Shown piece by piece: positions 9,755 to 19,087 of a stretch of 64,000 nucleotides of DNA. The notes below the pieces were generated by a model. The model searched no databases. It saw only the letters and a program-made list of their open reading frames with translations, and was not told the DNA's origin. Source of the DNA: Caldimonas manganoxidans ATCC BAA-369. GTDB lineage: Bacteria; Pseudomonadota; Gammaproteobacteria; Burkholderiales; Burkholderiaceae_C. Every line of letters begins with the position of its first letter. Position 1 is the stretch's first letter. The stretch spans positions 123,435-187,434 of the forward strand of contig NZ_KB905933.1 of assembly GCF_000381125.1 (NCBI RefSeq). Direction: 5' to 3'. The translations under genes and the position numbers were made by a program.

Positions 9755-10885
9755 TCAAGCCACGGGTTGGGGCTTTTGTGTGTGCAGCATTTGCATGTAG
9801 CGGTCGACTCGGGGGTCCATGATGCGACGCCACAGCGGCGGGCACAGCGCCACCACCACCGCGGCGGCGTAGCCGAACGGCAGTTGCGGGCTTTCATCGA
9901 AGTGGCGCAGCACTTGGTAGCGCCGAGCGGCATAGGCGTGATGGTCCGAATGCCGCTGCAGATGGAACAGGAACATGTTGGTGACGAGATAGTCCGAGTT
10001 CCATGAGTGCTTGGGATCGACGCGCTCGTAGCGGCCGTTGGGGAGCTGGCGCCGCTGCAAGCCGTAATGCTCGACGTAGTTGATGATTTCCAGCAAGCAC
10101 ACAGCCACGAAGGCCTGGCCGAGGAAATAGACCAAGCCGAGCCAATGGCCTGCGATCCACACGCAGGCCAGGGCGAACAAGGCGCTCAGTCCGAACCAAA
10201 CCGCCAGTTCCCCGAGCCACGGGCTGTAGGGCTCGCCGCGTCGCTTGGCACGCTGGCGCTCCAGCTCGAAGGCGCGCGGCACGTTGTGCCGCAGTGCGCG
10301 GCCGATGAAGCCGTACACGGTTTCGCCGCGTCGCGCGGTGGAGTTGTCGCGCGGCGTGGCCACATCGACATGGTGTCCGTAGATGTGTTCGATCTTGAAC
10401 GATCCATAGATCACGGACGACAGCAGCAAGCCGCCCCCCCATTGTTCGATCCGGCTGGGCTTGTGGATCAATTCATGGGCGACGTTGATGCCCAGCACGC
10501 CGCCCAGGCAGCCCATCGACACGATCCAGCCCACCGCACCCAGCGGACCGAAGGGCGCGGTGGCAAACACATGGGCCCCCCATAGCATCAGGCTGAGTTG
10601 AAACGGCACGCACAACAGGGGCAGCGCCGCGTAGTACCAGGACCGCTCCAGCATGGGCGTGTCTTGGGAGGATGGGTTGAGTTTGTCGGTGCCAACGATC
10701 AGATCGGCCAGCGGAATCGCCCCGAAGTACATGAGCGGTGTGAGCCAAGCCCACAGATCCCATCGCCCATCCATGCTGGCCATCCAGTAGCTCATCACCG
10801 GGGGAGTTCCGGCCAGCAAGAACATCAGATAACCCCAACGGTGATACCCATGGGTTTTCGATCGGGTCAGCCATTGCCACAACAT
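9755..10885 (-). CDS. alkB: Alkane 1-monooxygenase
   Basis: Membrane non-heme di-iron enzyme that hydroxylates the terminal carbon of n-alkanes. All histidine boxes of the AlkB family are present in the 376-residue protein: HELIHK (137-142), EHIYGHH (166-172), NYVEHYGLQR (269-278, the AlkB-specific motif) and LQRHSDHHAY (309-318). Hydrophobic segments around 15-35, 45-65, 85-110, 115-135 and 228-265 fit the six-helix membrane fold. Start at ATG 10885 has GAGGAGG just upstream. It is shorter than the 401-residue Pseudomonas GPo1 enzyme. It is probably cotranscribed behind the OmpW-like gene (16-base gap). Rubredoxin and rubredoxin reductase, needed for electron supply, are not in this window. 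Confidence 0.95.
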   Translation of the reverse strand: MLWQWLTRSKTHGYHRWGYLMFLLAGTPPVMSYWMASMDGRWDLWAWLTPLMYFGAIPLADLIVGTDKLNPSSQDTPMLERSWYYAALPLLCVPFQLSLMLWGAHVFATAPFGPLGAVGWIVSMGCLGGVLGINVAHELIHKPSRIEQWGGGLLLSSVIYGSFKIEHIYGHHVDVATPRDNSTARRGETVYGFIGRALRHNVPRAFELERQRAKRRGEPYSPWLGELAVWFGLSALFALACVWIAGHWLGLVYFLGQAFVAVCLLEIINYVEHYGLQRRQLPNGRYERVDPKHSWNSDYLVTNMFLFHLQRHSDHHAYAARRYQVLRHFDESPQLPFGYAAAVVVALCPPLWRRIMDPRVDRYMQMLHTQKPQPVA

Positions 10886-10901
10886 CGCATGCCTCCTCTT
10901 G

Positions 10902-11981
10902 TCAGAACGCGTAGCCCACGCTCAGTAGTACGACGTATGGATCGAGTTTGCTGTCGATCTTGCGCTCGTAGGTTCCCAATGTGCCTCCTCGCGACTGGGC
11001 CACACTGTTGAACACGGAATCGAGAATGCCTTGCGTCAGCGGACTGTTGGCGATTTGAGGAATCGGCGCCGGATAGTCTTGCAAGACCGGCGAGCTGCTG
11101 CTGAGCATGGTGTCACGCGTGGTCAGGGTGGCGGTGGTGCGCACGGTGACGTACCCCAGCGTCAGCTTCAGATGCAGGCGCTGACTGAATTGGTATTGGA
11201 GTCCTGCAAACACGCCCCAACCGGTGGACGGTTTCATTTTGATGTCGGTCGGGCCACCGGTATAACTTTCCAACGCGGGTGTGGCCTCGGCGTCGAAAAA
11301 GTAGGTGTAGTTCAGGCCCACACCCAGCGAGGGGCGAAGTTTGTCGCCCCAGTTGCCGAAGTAGCGGTGCAGGATCAGCGTTGGGGGCAGTTGCTTGACC
11401 GTGGCCACCTTGCCCAGACGTTCGATGGTGCCGGCGCCGTAGATGTCGTGCTTGAAGGGCGCGGCCAAGATCAGTCCTTCCACCGCCCAGTTGTCATCCA
11501 GGAACTTGCCGATGCTGCCGTAGACCGATTGGCTGTCGCGCACGTCCACGGTCACTCCGGCGGGGATGCCGAAGCTGCGGAAGTTCGGAGAGAACAGCCC
11601 CAACACGCCCAGCAGGGGGTGATCGGAGGACGTGAGCACCGGGCCGGTGACGTCGCGCGCATCGCTCGATTCGTCGTTGACTTTGATTTTGGCGCCACCC
11701 AGACGGGCGAACCACCGATGCTTGGGTTCGATCTGCAAGCTGCTGCCCGACGATGCCGCGGTGTTGGCTTGCGCCAGTGTCCAGATGCCGCGGTCCTGCC
11801 GGTGCGGGCCCGGCCATGAGAGATTCAAGCCCGTGCCACTGGCTGGGCCGACCGCGGGGTCGTCGAGCAACACGCTGGCGGCGGCATGCGCCGGCGAACT
11901 GGCGCCCAGGCATGCGCCAGCCAGGGTCAAGGACAGGCTCAAACCACGCAAACCGCGCGCGGCGAGTCGAATGAACTGCAT
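10902..11981 (-). CDS. Long OmpW/AlkL-like outer-membrane protein
   Basis: Predicted outer-membrane beta-barrel of the OmpW family, to which the alkane-uptake porin AlkL belongs. A signal peptide is seen (LSLSLTLAGACLGASSPAHA), and the protein ends in Phe as barrel proteins do. OmpW-like strands are recognisable: WAVEGLILAAPFKHDI, VKQLPPTLILHRYF and LRPSLGVGLNYTYFFD. At 359 residues it is clearly longer than typical OmpW or AlkL (about 210-230); the extra length lies in an N-terminal region before KHRWFARLGG and a loop-like insert near the C-terminus. Start ATG 11981 is preceded by GGAGA; ATG 11999 is possible. It lies directly upstream of alkB, so passive hydrocarbon entry is the likely role. 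Confidence 0.82.
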   Translation of the reverse strand: MQFIRLAARGLRGLSLSLTLAGACLGASSPAHAAASVLLDDPAVGPASGTGLNLSWPGPHRQDRGIWTLAQANTAASSGSSLQIEPKHRWFARLGGAKIKVNDESSDARDVTGPVLTSSDHPLLGVLGLFSPNFRSFGIPAGVTVDVRDSQSVYGSIGKFLDDNWAVEGLILAAPFKHDIYGAGTIERLGKVATVKQLPPTLILHRYFGNWGDKLRPSLGVGLNYTYFFDAEATPALESYTGGPTDIKMKPSTGWGVFAGLQYQFSQRLHLKLTLGYVTVRTTATLTTRDTMLSSSSPVLQDYPAPIPQIANSPLTQGILDSVFNSVAQSRGGTLGTYERKIDSKLDPYVVLLSVGYAF

Positions 11982-12741
11982 CGGTTGTCTCCGAATCAAA
12001 AAAATGTGGTGGTCGATGGTTCAGTCGGTGTCAGGAAAAGTCCTAATTTCCGGCCAGCGGACGTCCATGATTGATTGAAAGATTGCGGCCTGCGACCGGC
12101 TGAGGGGGCTTTGCCTGGGTCATGCGATTGCGAATCGGGTCGGGTCCTCGGGGGGGATTTCAGGTGTGGCGTGATCTGGGTTCGCCCCACGTCCGGTGTG
12201 GTGGCTTGCACGCGTGTGGCCCGGGCTGAAAACCCGGGCGATCGATGCGGTCGACGTCAGCGTCAAAACTGTGAGAGATTTCATGGATTGGAAGCATGAC
12301 CTTCATGCGGAGCACGACACGGTTCGCAGCCCGTCCGGCGTCCGCACTTTTCGCCGGAGTCCGCCTGCGGCATCGTCGATGGAACGACAAACCTTCGTCG
12401 GTGGCTGCAGCGTCAAGCATGGCCAAGCCGCTGCCGGTGTTCAATGATTCGAAGCCGTGGGTTGAGGGGGAGCGATGCCAACGCAATCACTGCTGGGTGG
12501 GCCGGTGGGGCGAGGGCATTCGCTTGGGGGGCCGATGCGGCCGCGACGCTGATGTTTGAGGGCTGTTTGTGTTTCCACGTATGATGAAAATCGACCATGG
12601 GCCCGCTGCCCGGGACTGGCCATCTTGCGGCGCCTGGCCGCTGTGGGCGGCCGCCTGCGGGGATCTTCACGGGCGAGCCGGGGGGCAGGGGGGAGGCCGC
12701 GCCGGTCTGGCGGGGCCACGGTGGGAAAAGAGGGGGCGCAC
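11982..12741. other. Divergent intergenic region between the ompW-like/alkB unit and the AraC gene
   Basis: This 760-base stretch has no convincing coding frame on either strand. It should hold the promoters for the ompW-alkB unit and for the AraC gene. I see a perfect 7-bp hairpin GCCCGGG/CCCGGGC at 12219-12239 and GC-rich dyads around 12340-12362, but no clear -35/-10 pair and no terminator-like T-run. A regulator site for the AraC protein is expected here but I could not identify a direct repeat with confidence. Confidence 0.5.
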
Positions 12742-13863
12742 ATGAGCACGACTCGCACGACGATGGTGCGACGCGGCCCCGCCGAGCCATCCGGCCCGGC
12801 GGTGGCGCCCCCGGATCCAGGGTTGGCTTCGACGCCGGAGCCGACGGCCACCGTTTACGAATCCGCCCTGACCCTCATTGCGGTGGTACGCCGACATGGC
12901 GCCACCGATGCTCAAATCTTGAACGCCACCGGCATCGATGTGCGCCGGTTGAAGGGGCCCTTGGCGCGTGTGCCCTTGTCGCGGCTCGAAAAATTGTGGG
13001 ATTTCACTGCGCAGGTCACCGGCAACCCTGGCATTGCGTTGCAACTCCATCAGTACTATCCCGAAAACAAACTGCATTTCGTGGCCCACTTGGGCATGCG
13101 GGCCCGCACGTTGCGCGAGGCCTTGATCAGTTGGCGTCAATACGCGTCTTTGGTGTGTGAGGCCGACGAGGTGGACTTTGCCGTGGACGGTTCGGTGGCA
13201 AGGTTCATCTACCGTTGTCGTGACCCGCGTTACGAGTCCCGTTGGTTTGCGGAACACTTTTTGTCCCTGGCCGCTTGGTTCGCTTTGTCCTTCACGGCGG
13301 CGCCGCTGCGGGCGCATCAGGTCAACTTCATGCATCCGGATCCGGGCTGTCCCGAAGCGTATCGACAGGCGTTTTACGGCGCGCCGGTGAATTTCCTGGC
13401 CACGGAAAACAGCATCGTGTTCGATGCACAGTATCTGGAGCTGCCGTTTTGCACCGCCGACAGCTATTTGCAGCATTTTTTGAAGGAGCAGGCCGAGGAG
13501 CTCAAGCGCAGGCTCGAGCGCGATACGCCGGTGAGCAACCGGGTCATGTTTGCCATTTCGGCGTTGATCCAGCGCGGCGAAGAAGTGTCATTCGAGCGCG
13601 TCAGTGAAGTGCTCGAGCAGCCGCCGCGCAAGCTGCGTCAGCAGTTGGAAGCCGAGGGACGTCGGTTCCGTGATCTGGTGGACGAAGTTCGGCGGCACTC
13701 GGCCGCTCGCTATCTGAAATGGGGGTTGTCGATCACCCAGATGACGGAGATGCTGGGCTTCTCCGAACCCAGCGCCTTGCAGCACGCCTTCCGTCGGTGG
13801 TTCCGTGCGACACCAGGGGCCTTGCGTGCGCAGATGAAATCCGGGGACCCCACCAGCGACTGA
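12742..13863 (+). CDS. AraC/XylS-family regulator, probable alkane-gene activator
   Basis: Transcriptional regulator of 373 residues. The middle part (about residues 35-230) fits the arabinose-binding-type effector domain of the OruR/ArgR-like AraC branch; the C-terminus carries the double HTH, seen in ARYLKWGLSITQMTEMLGFSEP and ALQHAFRRWFRATPG. Start ATG 12742 has AGAGGGGG nine bases upstream; an extension to 12556 is low-complexity and unlike the family. It is divergent from ompW-alkB and codirectional with the fatty-acid genes. AraC-type activators next to alkB (AlkR in Acinetobacter and Burkholderia) respond to alkanes, so the same job is inferred here. Confidence 0.87.
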   Translation: MSTTRTTMVRRGPAEPSGPAVAPPDPGLASTPEPTATVYESALTLIAVVRRHGATDAQILNATGIDVRRLKGPLARVPLSRLEKLWDFTAQVTGNPGIALQLHQYYPENKLHFVAHLGMRARTLREALISWRQYASLVCEADEVDFAVDGSVARFIYRCRDPRYESRWFAEHFLSLAAWFALSFTAAPLRAHQVNFMHPDPGCPEAYRQAFYGAPVNFLATENSIVFDAQYLELPFCTADSYLQHFLKEQAEELKRRLERDTPVSNRVMFAISALIQRGEEVSFERVSEVLEQPPRKLRQQLEAEGRRFRDLVDEVRRHSAARYLKWGLSITQMTEMLGFSEPSALQHAFRRWFRATPGALRAQMKSGDPTSD

Positions 13864-13887
13864 CCCTCGATCGGCCGTGATCCCTTG

Positions 13888-13913
13888 GGGCGGCGTTCGA
13901 GGGGCCGCCCTTG
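13888..13913 (+). terminator. Weak hairpin after the AraC gene
   Basis: GGGCGGC (13888-13894) pairs with GCCGCCC (13904-13910), followed only by TTG, 25 bases after the AraC stop. It could attenuate or end the regulator transcript. The rest of the 305-base gap to 14168 shows no gene, and I see no clear promoter, though one for the fadE-like operon is expected there. Confidence 0.35.
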
Positions 13914-14168
13914 CGACGTGCGCTTCAGGGGGCCGTCGGAGTTGCGTGGCAGCGCCATCTTGCGTGCGCCCATGCCTTGCCCCGCGTACACGATGTGCCC
14001 GGGCCCTGGGCAGCCTGGGGCGGCATCGCAGCGCCGCGGGGTGACACCAGCGTCGCCAAAGCCGCGCTGGAGCACATCTCGAATCATTGTCCGGGCCATG
14101 GAGCCTGCGTACGCTTGCGTCCATTTCACTGAGCCTTTCAACACTCCAATGCACAGAGGACTTGCGAC

Positions 14169-16685
14169 ATGATGGATGTGGGCTTCGTTGCGGCCGTCGT
14201 GGCCGCATTGCCGCTCGGGTGGTTGCTCTTGATCTACGCCGGGGCGTCGGTGGGGTGGGCGCTGATGTATGCCCTGGCGTGGACCGTAGGTGCATACGCC
14301 ACTGGGGCCTTGGGCGTTCGGGGGGTGATCATCGCGACGGTGGTGGCGGTGCTACCGCTGGCCGTCTTGACGGTCAAGCCGCTGCGGCGTCGCTGGCTGT
14401 CCAAGCCGTTGTTGCGCGTCTTTCGCCGCATCCAACCGTCGATGTCGGCCACCGAGCGTGAAGCCATCGAGTCCGGGACGGTGTGGTGGGAGGCCGATCT
14501 GTTTTCCGGTCGCCCCAACTGGGATCGGCTGCTGTCGATGCCGGCGCCACGGCTGACGGCCGAGGAGCAGGCTTTCCTCGACAACGAAGTCGAGCGCTTG
14601 TGCGATCTGGCCAATGATTGGGAAACCACGCAGATCTGGCAAGACATGTCGCCGCAAGCCTGGGCGTATGCCAAACAGGCCGGCTTCATGGGCTTGATCA
14701 TTCCCAAGGAATATGGGGGCAAAGGCTTCTCGGCCTATGCGCATTCTCAAGTGGTGATGAAACTGGCCACCCGCTGCTCGGCGGCCATGGTGTCGGTCAT
14801 GGTGCCGAACTCTTTGGGACCGGCCGAGCTCTTGCTGCATTACGGCACGGAGGAGCAGAAGCGCTACTACCTGCCGCGCTTGGCGCGCGGCGAGGAGATC
14901 CCGTGCTTTGCGTTGACCAGTCCGTATGCGGGCTCGGATGCCGCCTCCATTCCCGACGTGGGCATCGTGACCAAGCGCATGCACGAAGGGCGCGAAGTCT
15001 TGGGCTTTTCTCTGACGTGGAACAAGCGCTACATCACGCTGGCGCCGATCGCCACGGTGCTGGGGTTGGCCTTCCGGGCGCAAGACCCGCATGGCTTGCT
15101 CTCGGACAAACAAGACTTGGGTATCACTTGTGCCCTGATTCCCACGAACCACCCGGGCGTGAACATCGGTCGCCGTCACTGGCCGCTCAACGCCGTGTTC
15201 CAAAACGGTCCGACCTCGGGCAAGGATGTCTTCATCCCGCTGGACTGGGTCATCGGCGGGCGCCAACAGATCGGTCAAGGCTGGCGCATGTTGATGGAGT
15301 GTCTGGCCGCGGGGCGTTGCATTTCGCTGCCGTCGTCCAATGTCGGAGTCGGCAAGCTCGCGGTGCGCACCACCGGCGCGTATGCCGCATTGAGGCGTCA
15401 GTTCAAAACCTCGATCGGCAAGATGGAAGGCGTTCAGGAAGTGCTCGGTCGCATGGGAGGCCACTTGTATGCCATGGATGCGACGCGGCGCTTTGCGGCG
15501 CTGGCCGTCGATCTGGGCGAGCGTCCCTCGGTGCTGTCGGCCATTGCCAAATACCATGTGACCGAGCGTGCCCGCATGGTCGTCTCCGACGCGATGGACG
15601 TGGTCGCCGGCAAGGGCATTTGCATGGGGCCGCACAACTTCATCGCGCGTGCATGGCAGCAGCTGCCCATCGCCATCACGGTGGAGGGCGCCAACATCAT
15701 GACGCGCAGCTTGATCATCTTTGGTCAAGGATTGATCCGCTGCCATCCATGGGTGTTGCGTGAGCTGCAGGCGGCGTCTCAGTCGGATGAGCGCGTGGCG
15801 CTGCCGTCCTTCGATGAGGCCGTGTGGGGGCATGCGGGATTCATGCTGCGCAACGCGGTGCGGGCTTGGATCGATGGGTGGACCGGCGGGCGGCTGTTGA
15901 GAGCGCCACGGCGTGCTGCCTCCGAGCTCAAGCCTTACTACCCGGCCGCCACCCGGCTTGCCACGGCTTTGGCCTTGGTCTCCGACGCCTCTATGTTTTC
16001 CTTGGGCGCACGGCTGAAGCGCGCCGAGTTGGTCACGGCGCGATTGGGCGATGTGCTGTCGCAACTGTTGATGGCCAGCGCCACGCTCAAGCGCTATGAG
16101 GACGAGGGCCGTCGGGTCGAGGATTTGCCGTTGGTGCACTGGGCGGTGCAAGATGCCCTCACCCGCGCTTGGCGGGCTCTGGACGAAGTGCTGCTCAACC
16201 ATCCGGTGCGCTGGCTCGGTCGTTTGCTGCATCGATGGATTGCGCCTTGGGGCGTGCCCGACTTCCGTCCGTCCGATCGCGAGCTGATCCGCATCGCGGA
16301 GTATGTGCAAACGCCGGGTCAAGCGCGCGACCGTTTGTTGGCCGGCTCGTATGTCCCCAGCCCGCAGGTCGATGAAATCGCGCATGGTGAGCTGGCCTTT
16401 GCGTTGCATCCGCGGGTGATGCAGATCGAGAAGCGCTTGCGCGAGCAAGGGGCGCTGGTGACCTTGGGGCCCGTGCCGCAGGACTTGCGGCAGTGGCCTG
16501 CGTGGGCTCGCAAGGCACAGCAGCTCAAGCTGATCGACGCACAGGAACTCGCCCTCCTGGAGCAATACGCGCAGCACTGTGAGATTGCCCTGATGGTGGA
16601 TGACTTCCCGCAGGACTTCAATTTGTTGGCCGACTTGCAGCGGCGCCAGCAGGCTCTTGCCGATCCTGCGCGCATGGCCGCTTGA
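14169..16685 (+). CDS. FadE-like membrane-anchored acyl-CoA dehydrogenase
   Basis: FAD enzyme of 838 residues making trans-2-enoyl-CoA from acyl-CoA, the first step of beta-oxidation. The length and layout match E. coli FadE (814) rather than the 380-residue short acyl-CoA dehydrogenases: two or three N-terminal membrane helices (about residues 5-68), then the dehydrogenase core with GLIIPKEYGGKGFSAYAHS, CFALTSPYAGSDAASIPD, a central helical region with AGRCISLPSSNVG, and a long C-terminal DUF1974-type part. ATG 14169 is used; ATG 14172 is equally possible. It is first in a run of six codirectional genes that together cover fatty-acid activation and one beta-oxidation cycle. Confidence 0.92.
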   Translation: MMDVGFVAAVVAALPLGWLLLIYAGASVGWALMYALAWTVGAYATGALGVRGVIIATVVAVLPLAVLTVKPLRRRWLSKPLLRVFRRIQPSMSATEREAIESGTVWWEADLFSGRPNWDRLLSMPAPRLTAEEQAFLDNEVERLCDLANDWETTQIWQDMSPQAWAYAKQAGFMGLIIPKEYGGKGFSAYAHSQVVMKLATRCSAAMVSVMVPNSLGPAELLLHYGTEEQKRYYLPRLARGEEIPCFALTSPYAGSDAASIPDVGIVTKRMHEGREVLGFSLTWNKRYITLAPIATVLGLAFRAQDPHGLLSDKQDLGITCALIPTNHPGVNIGRRHWPLNAVFQNGPTSGKDVFIPLDWVIGGRQQIGQGWRMLMECLAAGRCISLPSSNVGVGKLAVRTTGAYAALRRQFKTSIGKMEGVQEVLGRMGGHLYAMDATRRFAALAVDLGERPSVLSAIAKYHVTERARMVVSDAMDVVAGKGICMGPHNFIARAWQQLPIAITVEGANIMTRSLIIFGQGLIRCHPWVLRELQAASQSDERVALPSFDEAVWGHAGFMLRNAVRAWIDGWTGGRLLRAPRRAASELKPYYPAATRLATALALVSDASMFSLGARLKRAELVTARLGDVLSQLLMASATLKRYEDEGRRVEDLPLVHWAVQDALTRAWRALDEVLLNHPVRWLGRLLHRWIAPWGVPDFRPSDRELIRIAEYVQTPGQARDRLLAGSYVPSPQVDEIAHGELAFALHPRVMQIEKRLREQGALVTLGPVPQDLRQWPAWARKAQQLKLIDAQELALLEQYAQHCEIALMVDDFPQDFNLLADLQRRQQALADPARMAA

Positions 16686-16711
16686 AGCAACGATCCAGAC
16701 TTCCAACGCTT

Positions 16712-18139
16712 ATGAACACCTATTCGCAAGGCTCCACCTCCACGCCGGCATCTTCGGTGGGGGCTCATCCAGCGCTGCGCTCGCATGAGCGCGCGTCCGG
16801 GGTGGCCGACCGCTATGTGCATTTCGCCAATTCCGCCTTGGGCAGGCGCGTGATCAGCGCCTTCGGACTGCCACAGCCGGCCGTGCTGCGCCGTTGGCAG
16901 CCGCATGAGCCCGAATTTCCGGGCCCCGTGATGGTCGATACCTCCCCTGGCAGCGCCCTGGGCGATCGTTTGATCGGCATGCTGGAGGGCTTGGGCGCCA
17001 ATGTGGTGTCCCCAGCGCGCGTGGACATCGTCAAAGGCTTGCATGCGCTGGTGTTCGATGCCACCACCGTCCAAAGTAGCGCCGAGCTCAAACGCTTTTT
17101 CGATTTCTTCCAGCCCAGGGTGCGATCGCTGGCGGCGTGCGCGCGGGTGGTGGTGCTGGGCCGCCCGCCGCAGCAGGCCGCCATGACCGCGCAGTCCATT
17201 GCCCAGCGTGCCCTGGAGGGGGCGGTGCGTTCGTTGGCCAAGGAGCTTCGGCAAGGTGCCACCGCGCAACTGATCTATGTGACCCCGGGGGCCGAGGGGG
17301 CGCTGGAGAGCACGTTGCGCTTCTTTTTGACAGCCCGATCGGCTTTCGTCTCGGGTCAGGTCGTGCGTGTGGATCCACCGGTCGATCCCGTCGTGACCTG
17401 GGATCGGTCTCGCCCCCTGACGGGACGCACGGCGGTGGTCACCGGAGCTTCGCGTGGCATCGGCGAAGCCATCGTCCGCGTTCTGGCCCGCGAAGGCGCG
17501 CGGGTGATCGGGGTGGACGTGCCGGCGGCCGAGGTGGCCTTGCGGCGGGTGTGTGAAAGCGTTGGGGGGCTGGCCCTCGCGCTGGATGTGACCGCGGCCG
17601 ATGCCGGGGCCCGCATGGCCCAGGCCGCCGACGGGTGCATCGACGTGATGGTGCACAACGCAGGGATCACGCGGGACAAGCGGCTGGTCAATATGCGCGA
17701 GGACCAGTGGAGCAGTGTCATGGAGGTCAACCTGCTGGCGCCGGAGCGGGTCACCGAAGCTTTGGTGGCCCTCAAAGCCTTGCCACGGGGCGCGCGGGTG
17801 GTGTGCGTGTCGTCGATGAGCGGCATTGCTGGCAATGCTGGGCAGGTCAACTACGCAGCCTCCAAAGCTGGGGTGATCGGCTTGGTGCAAAGCTACGCGC
17901 CACGTCTGGCGCCCGATGGCGTGACGATCAATGCCATTGCGCCGGGCTTCATCGAAACACAAATGACCGGTGCCATGCCATTTGCCATTCGAGAAGCGGG
18001 TCGGCGTCTGAACTCCTTGGGCCAAGGGGGACAGCCGGTGGACGTGGCCGAGGCGATCGCTTGGTTGGCACACCCCGGCTCCGGTGGCGTCACCGGGCAG
18101 GTCGTGCGTGTGTGTGGACAGAATTGGTTGGGAGCTTGA
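16712..18139 (+). CDS. Long FabG-like short-chain dehydrogenase (3-oxoacyl reductase / 3-hydroxyacyl-CoA dehydrogenase)
   Basis: 475-residue SDR with two halves. Residues 235-475 form a complete SDR: cofactor motif TGASRGIG (244-251), NAG (316-318), Ser368, Tyr381 and Lys385 in YAASK, and the FabG-like NAIAPGFIETQMT. Residues 40-225 look like a second Rossmann-type domain without cofactor or catalytic motifs, the arrangement known from mycobacterial FabG4-type proteins. Those enzymes interconvert 3-oxoacyl-CoA and (R)-3-hydroxyacyl-CoA. Start ATG 16712 is 26 bases past the FadE-like stop. Neighbouring MaoC and thiolase genes suggest it works in the oxidative direction on CoA esters, but reduction cannot be excluded. 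Confidence 0.88.
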   Translation: MNTYSQGSTSTPASSVGAHPALRSHERASGVADRYVHFANSALGRRVISAFGLPQPAVLRRWQPHEPEFPGPVMVDTSPGSALGDRLIGMLEGLGANVVSPARVDIVKGLHALVFDATTVQSSAELKRFFDFFQPRVRSLAACARVVVLGRPPQQAAMTAQSIAQRALEGAVRSLAKELRQGATAQLIYVTPGAEGALESTLRFFLTARSAFVSGQVVRVDPPVDPVVTWDRSRPLTGRTAVVTGASRGIGEAIVRVLAREGARVIGVDVPAAEVALRRVCESVGGLALALDVTAADAGARMAQAADGCIDVMVHNAGITRDKRLVNMREDQWSSVMEVNLLAPERVTEALVALKALPRGARVVCVSSMSGIAGNAGQVNYAASKAGVIGLVQSYAPRLAPDGVTINAIAPGFIETQMTGAMPFAIREAGRRLNSLGQGGQPVDVAEAIAWLAHPGSGGVTGQVVRVCGQNWLGA

Positions 18140-18142
18140 GCG

Positions 18143-19084
18143 ATGAACGCTTCCGTGGCGCAAACGAGCTCGTCTTTGGAACTGCCGAGCTGGCGTTATC
18201 GGCGGGTGGGTGGTGTGACGATGCTGCGCGCAGGCATGACCTCCTGGACGCGACGGCACCACAGCGCTTTGCCGCCCACCGGGTATGACGTGCGCGGTTT
18301 GCCCGAACTGGGCGTGCAATCGAGCAACGTGCAGGTGCGCGCCCAAGACGTGCGGGCCTACGGGAAGGTGTGCGGTTACGCGTTTTCCAGGCACGTGCCG
18401 GCGACCTATCTGCATGTCTTGTCGCTGCCTTTGCAAATGGCGCTGCTGCTCGATCGGCGGTTCCCATGGCCCTTGCCGGGGCTGGTGCATTTGTCCAGCA
18501 GTTTGCGTCAAATCCGGCCCGTGCATCCCGGCGATGAGTTGAATCTGGCCGTGTGGATCGATCGGCTCGTGTCGCATCCCAAAGGTCAGGCCGTGGTGTT
18601 GGCGTGCCGGGTCAAACAAGCTTCGGATGTCGTTTGGGAAGGAGAAAACGTGTATTTGCGCCGCACCGAGCTGGCCTCCGTGGGGGAATCTTGGCGCCCG
18701 TTCGTGCTGCCCGATTGGGCTGGCATGACGATGGTCGAGTCCTGGAAAGTGGCCAGCGACATCGGCAGGCGATACGCATGGGTTTCTGGCGATGCCAACC
18801 CGATTCATTTGCACGCTTGGCTGGCGCGGATGTTTGGTTTTCGTTCCGCGATCGCGCATGGCATGTGGGTTTTCGCGCGCGCCCTGGCAGGTCTTGGGCA
18901 GTTGCCGCCTCGTCTGCGCGCGTATGTGGAGTTCCGCTCTGCCGTGACCTTGCCTACGCGAGTGTCCTTGTGGGCCACCGCGTGGCACAGGGATCGGCCG
19001 CGCACCGGGCCGTGGATGGTTCAATCGATGGACGGCTCCCGCATTCATGCCATCGGAGAGTGTGTGGCATTGGGGGAGGTGTGA
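18143..19084 (+). CDS. Double-hotdog MaoC-like enoyl-CoA hydratase, (R)-specific type
   Basis: Hydratase of 313 residues. The C-terminal hotdog has the hydratase-2 motif YAWVSGDANPIHLHA (211-225) with Asp217 and His222 as the expected catalytic pair, followed by FRSAIAHGMW. The N-terminal half (about 45-180) is a second, motif-less hotdog fold, as in eukaryotic-type and HtdX-like hydratases. Enzymes with this motif form (R)-3-hydroxyacyl-CoA from trans-2-enoyl-CoA. The start lies three bases after the SDR stop, and its own stop is three bases from the thiolase start, so the three are translated from one message. Confidence 0.88.
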   Translation: MNASVAQTSSSLELPSWRYRRVGGVTMLRAGMTSWTRRHHSALPPTGYDVRGLPELGVQSSNVQVRAQDVRAYGKVCGYAFSRHVPATYLHVLSLPLQMALLLDRRFPWPLPGLVHLSSSLRQIRPVHPGDELNLAVWIDRLVSHPKGQAVVLACRVKQASDVVWEGENVYLRRTELASVGESWRPFVLPDWAGMTMVESWKVASDIGRRYAWVSGDANPIHLHAWLARMFGFRSAIAHGMWVFARALAGLGQLPPRLRAYVEFRSAVTLPTRVSLWATAWHRDRPRTGPWMVQSMDGSRIHAIGECVALGEV

Positions 19085-19087
19085 ACG

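Noticed and set aside
12160..12486. Possible small gene between the ompW-like and AraC genes
   Set aside because: Frames on both strands lack ribosome sites and normal codon pattern and overlap each other; more likely regulatory DNA.
14352..16706. Minus-strand frame of 784 codons opposite the FadE-like gene
   Set aside because: Shadow of a GC-rich gene; no domain, no ribosome site.
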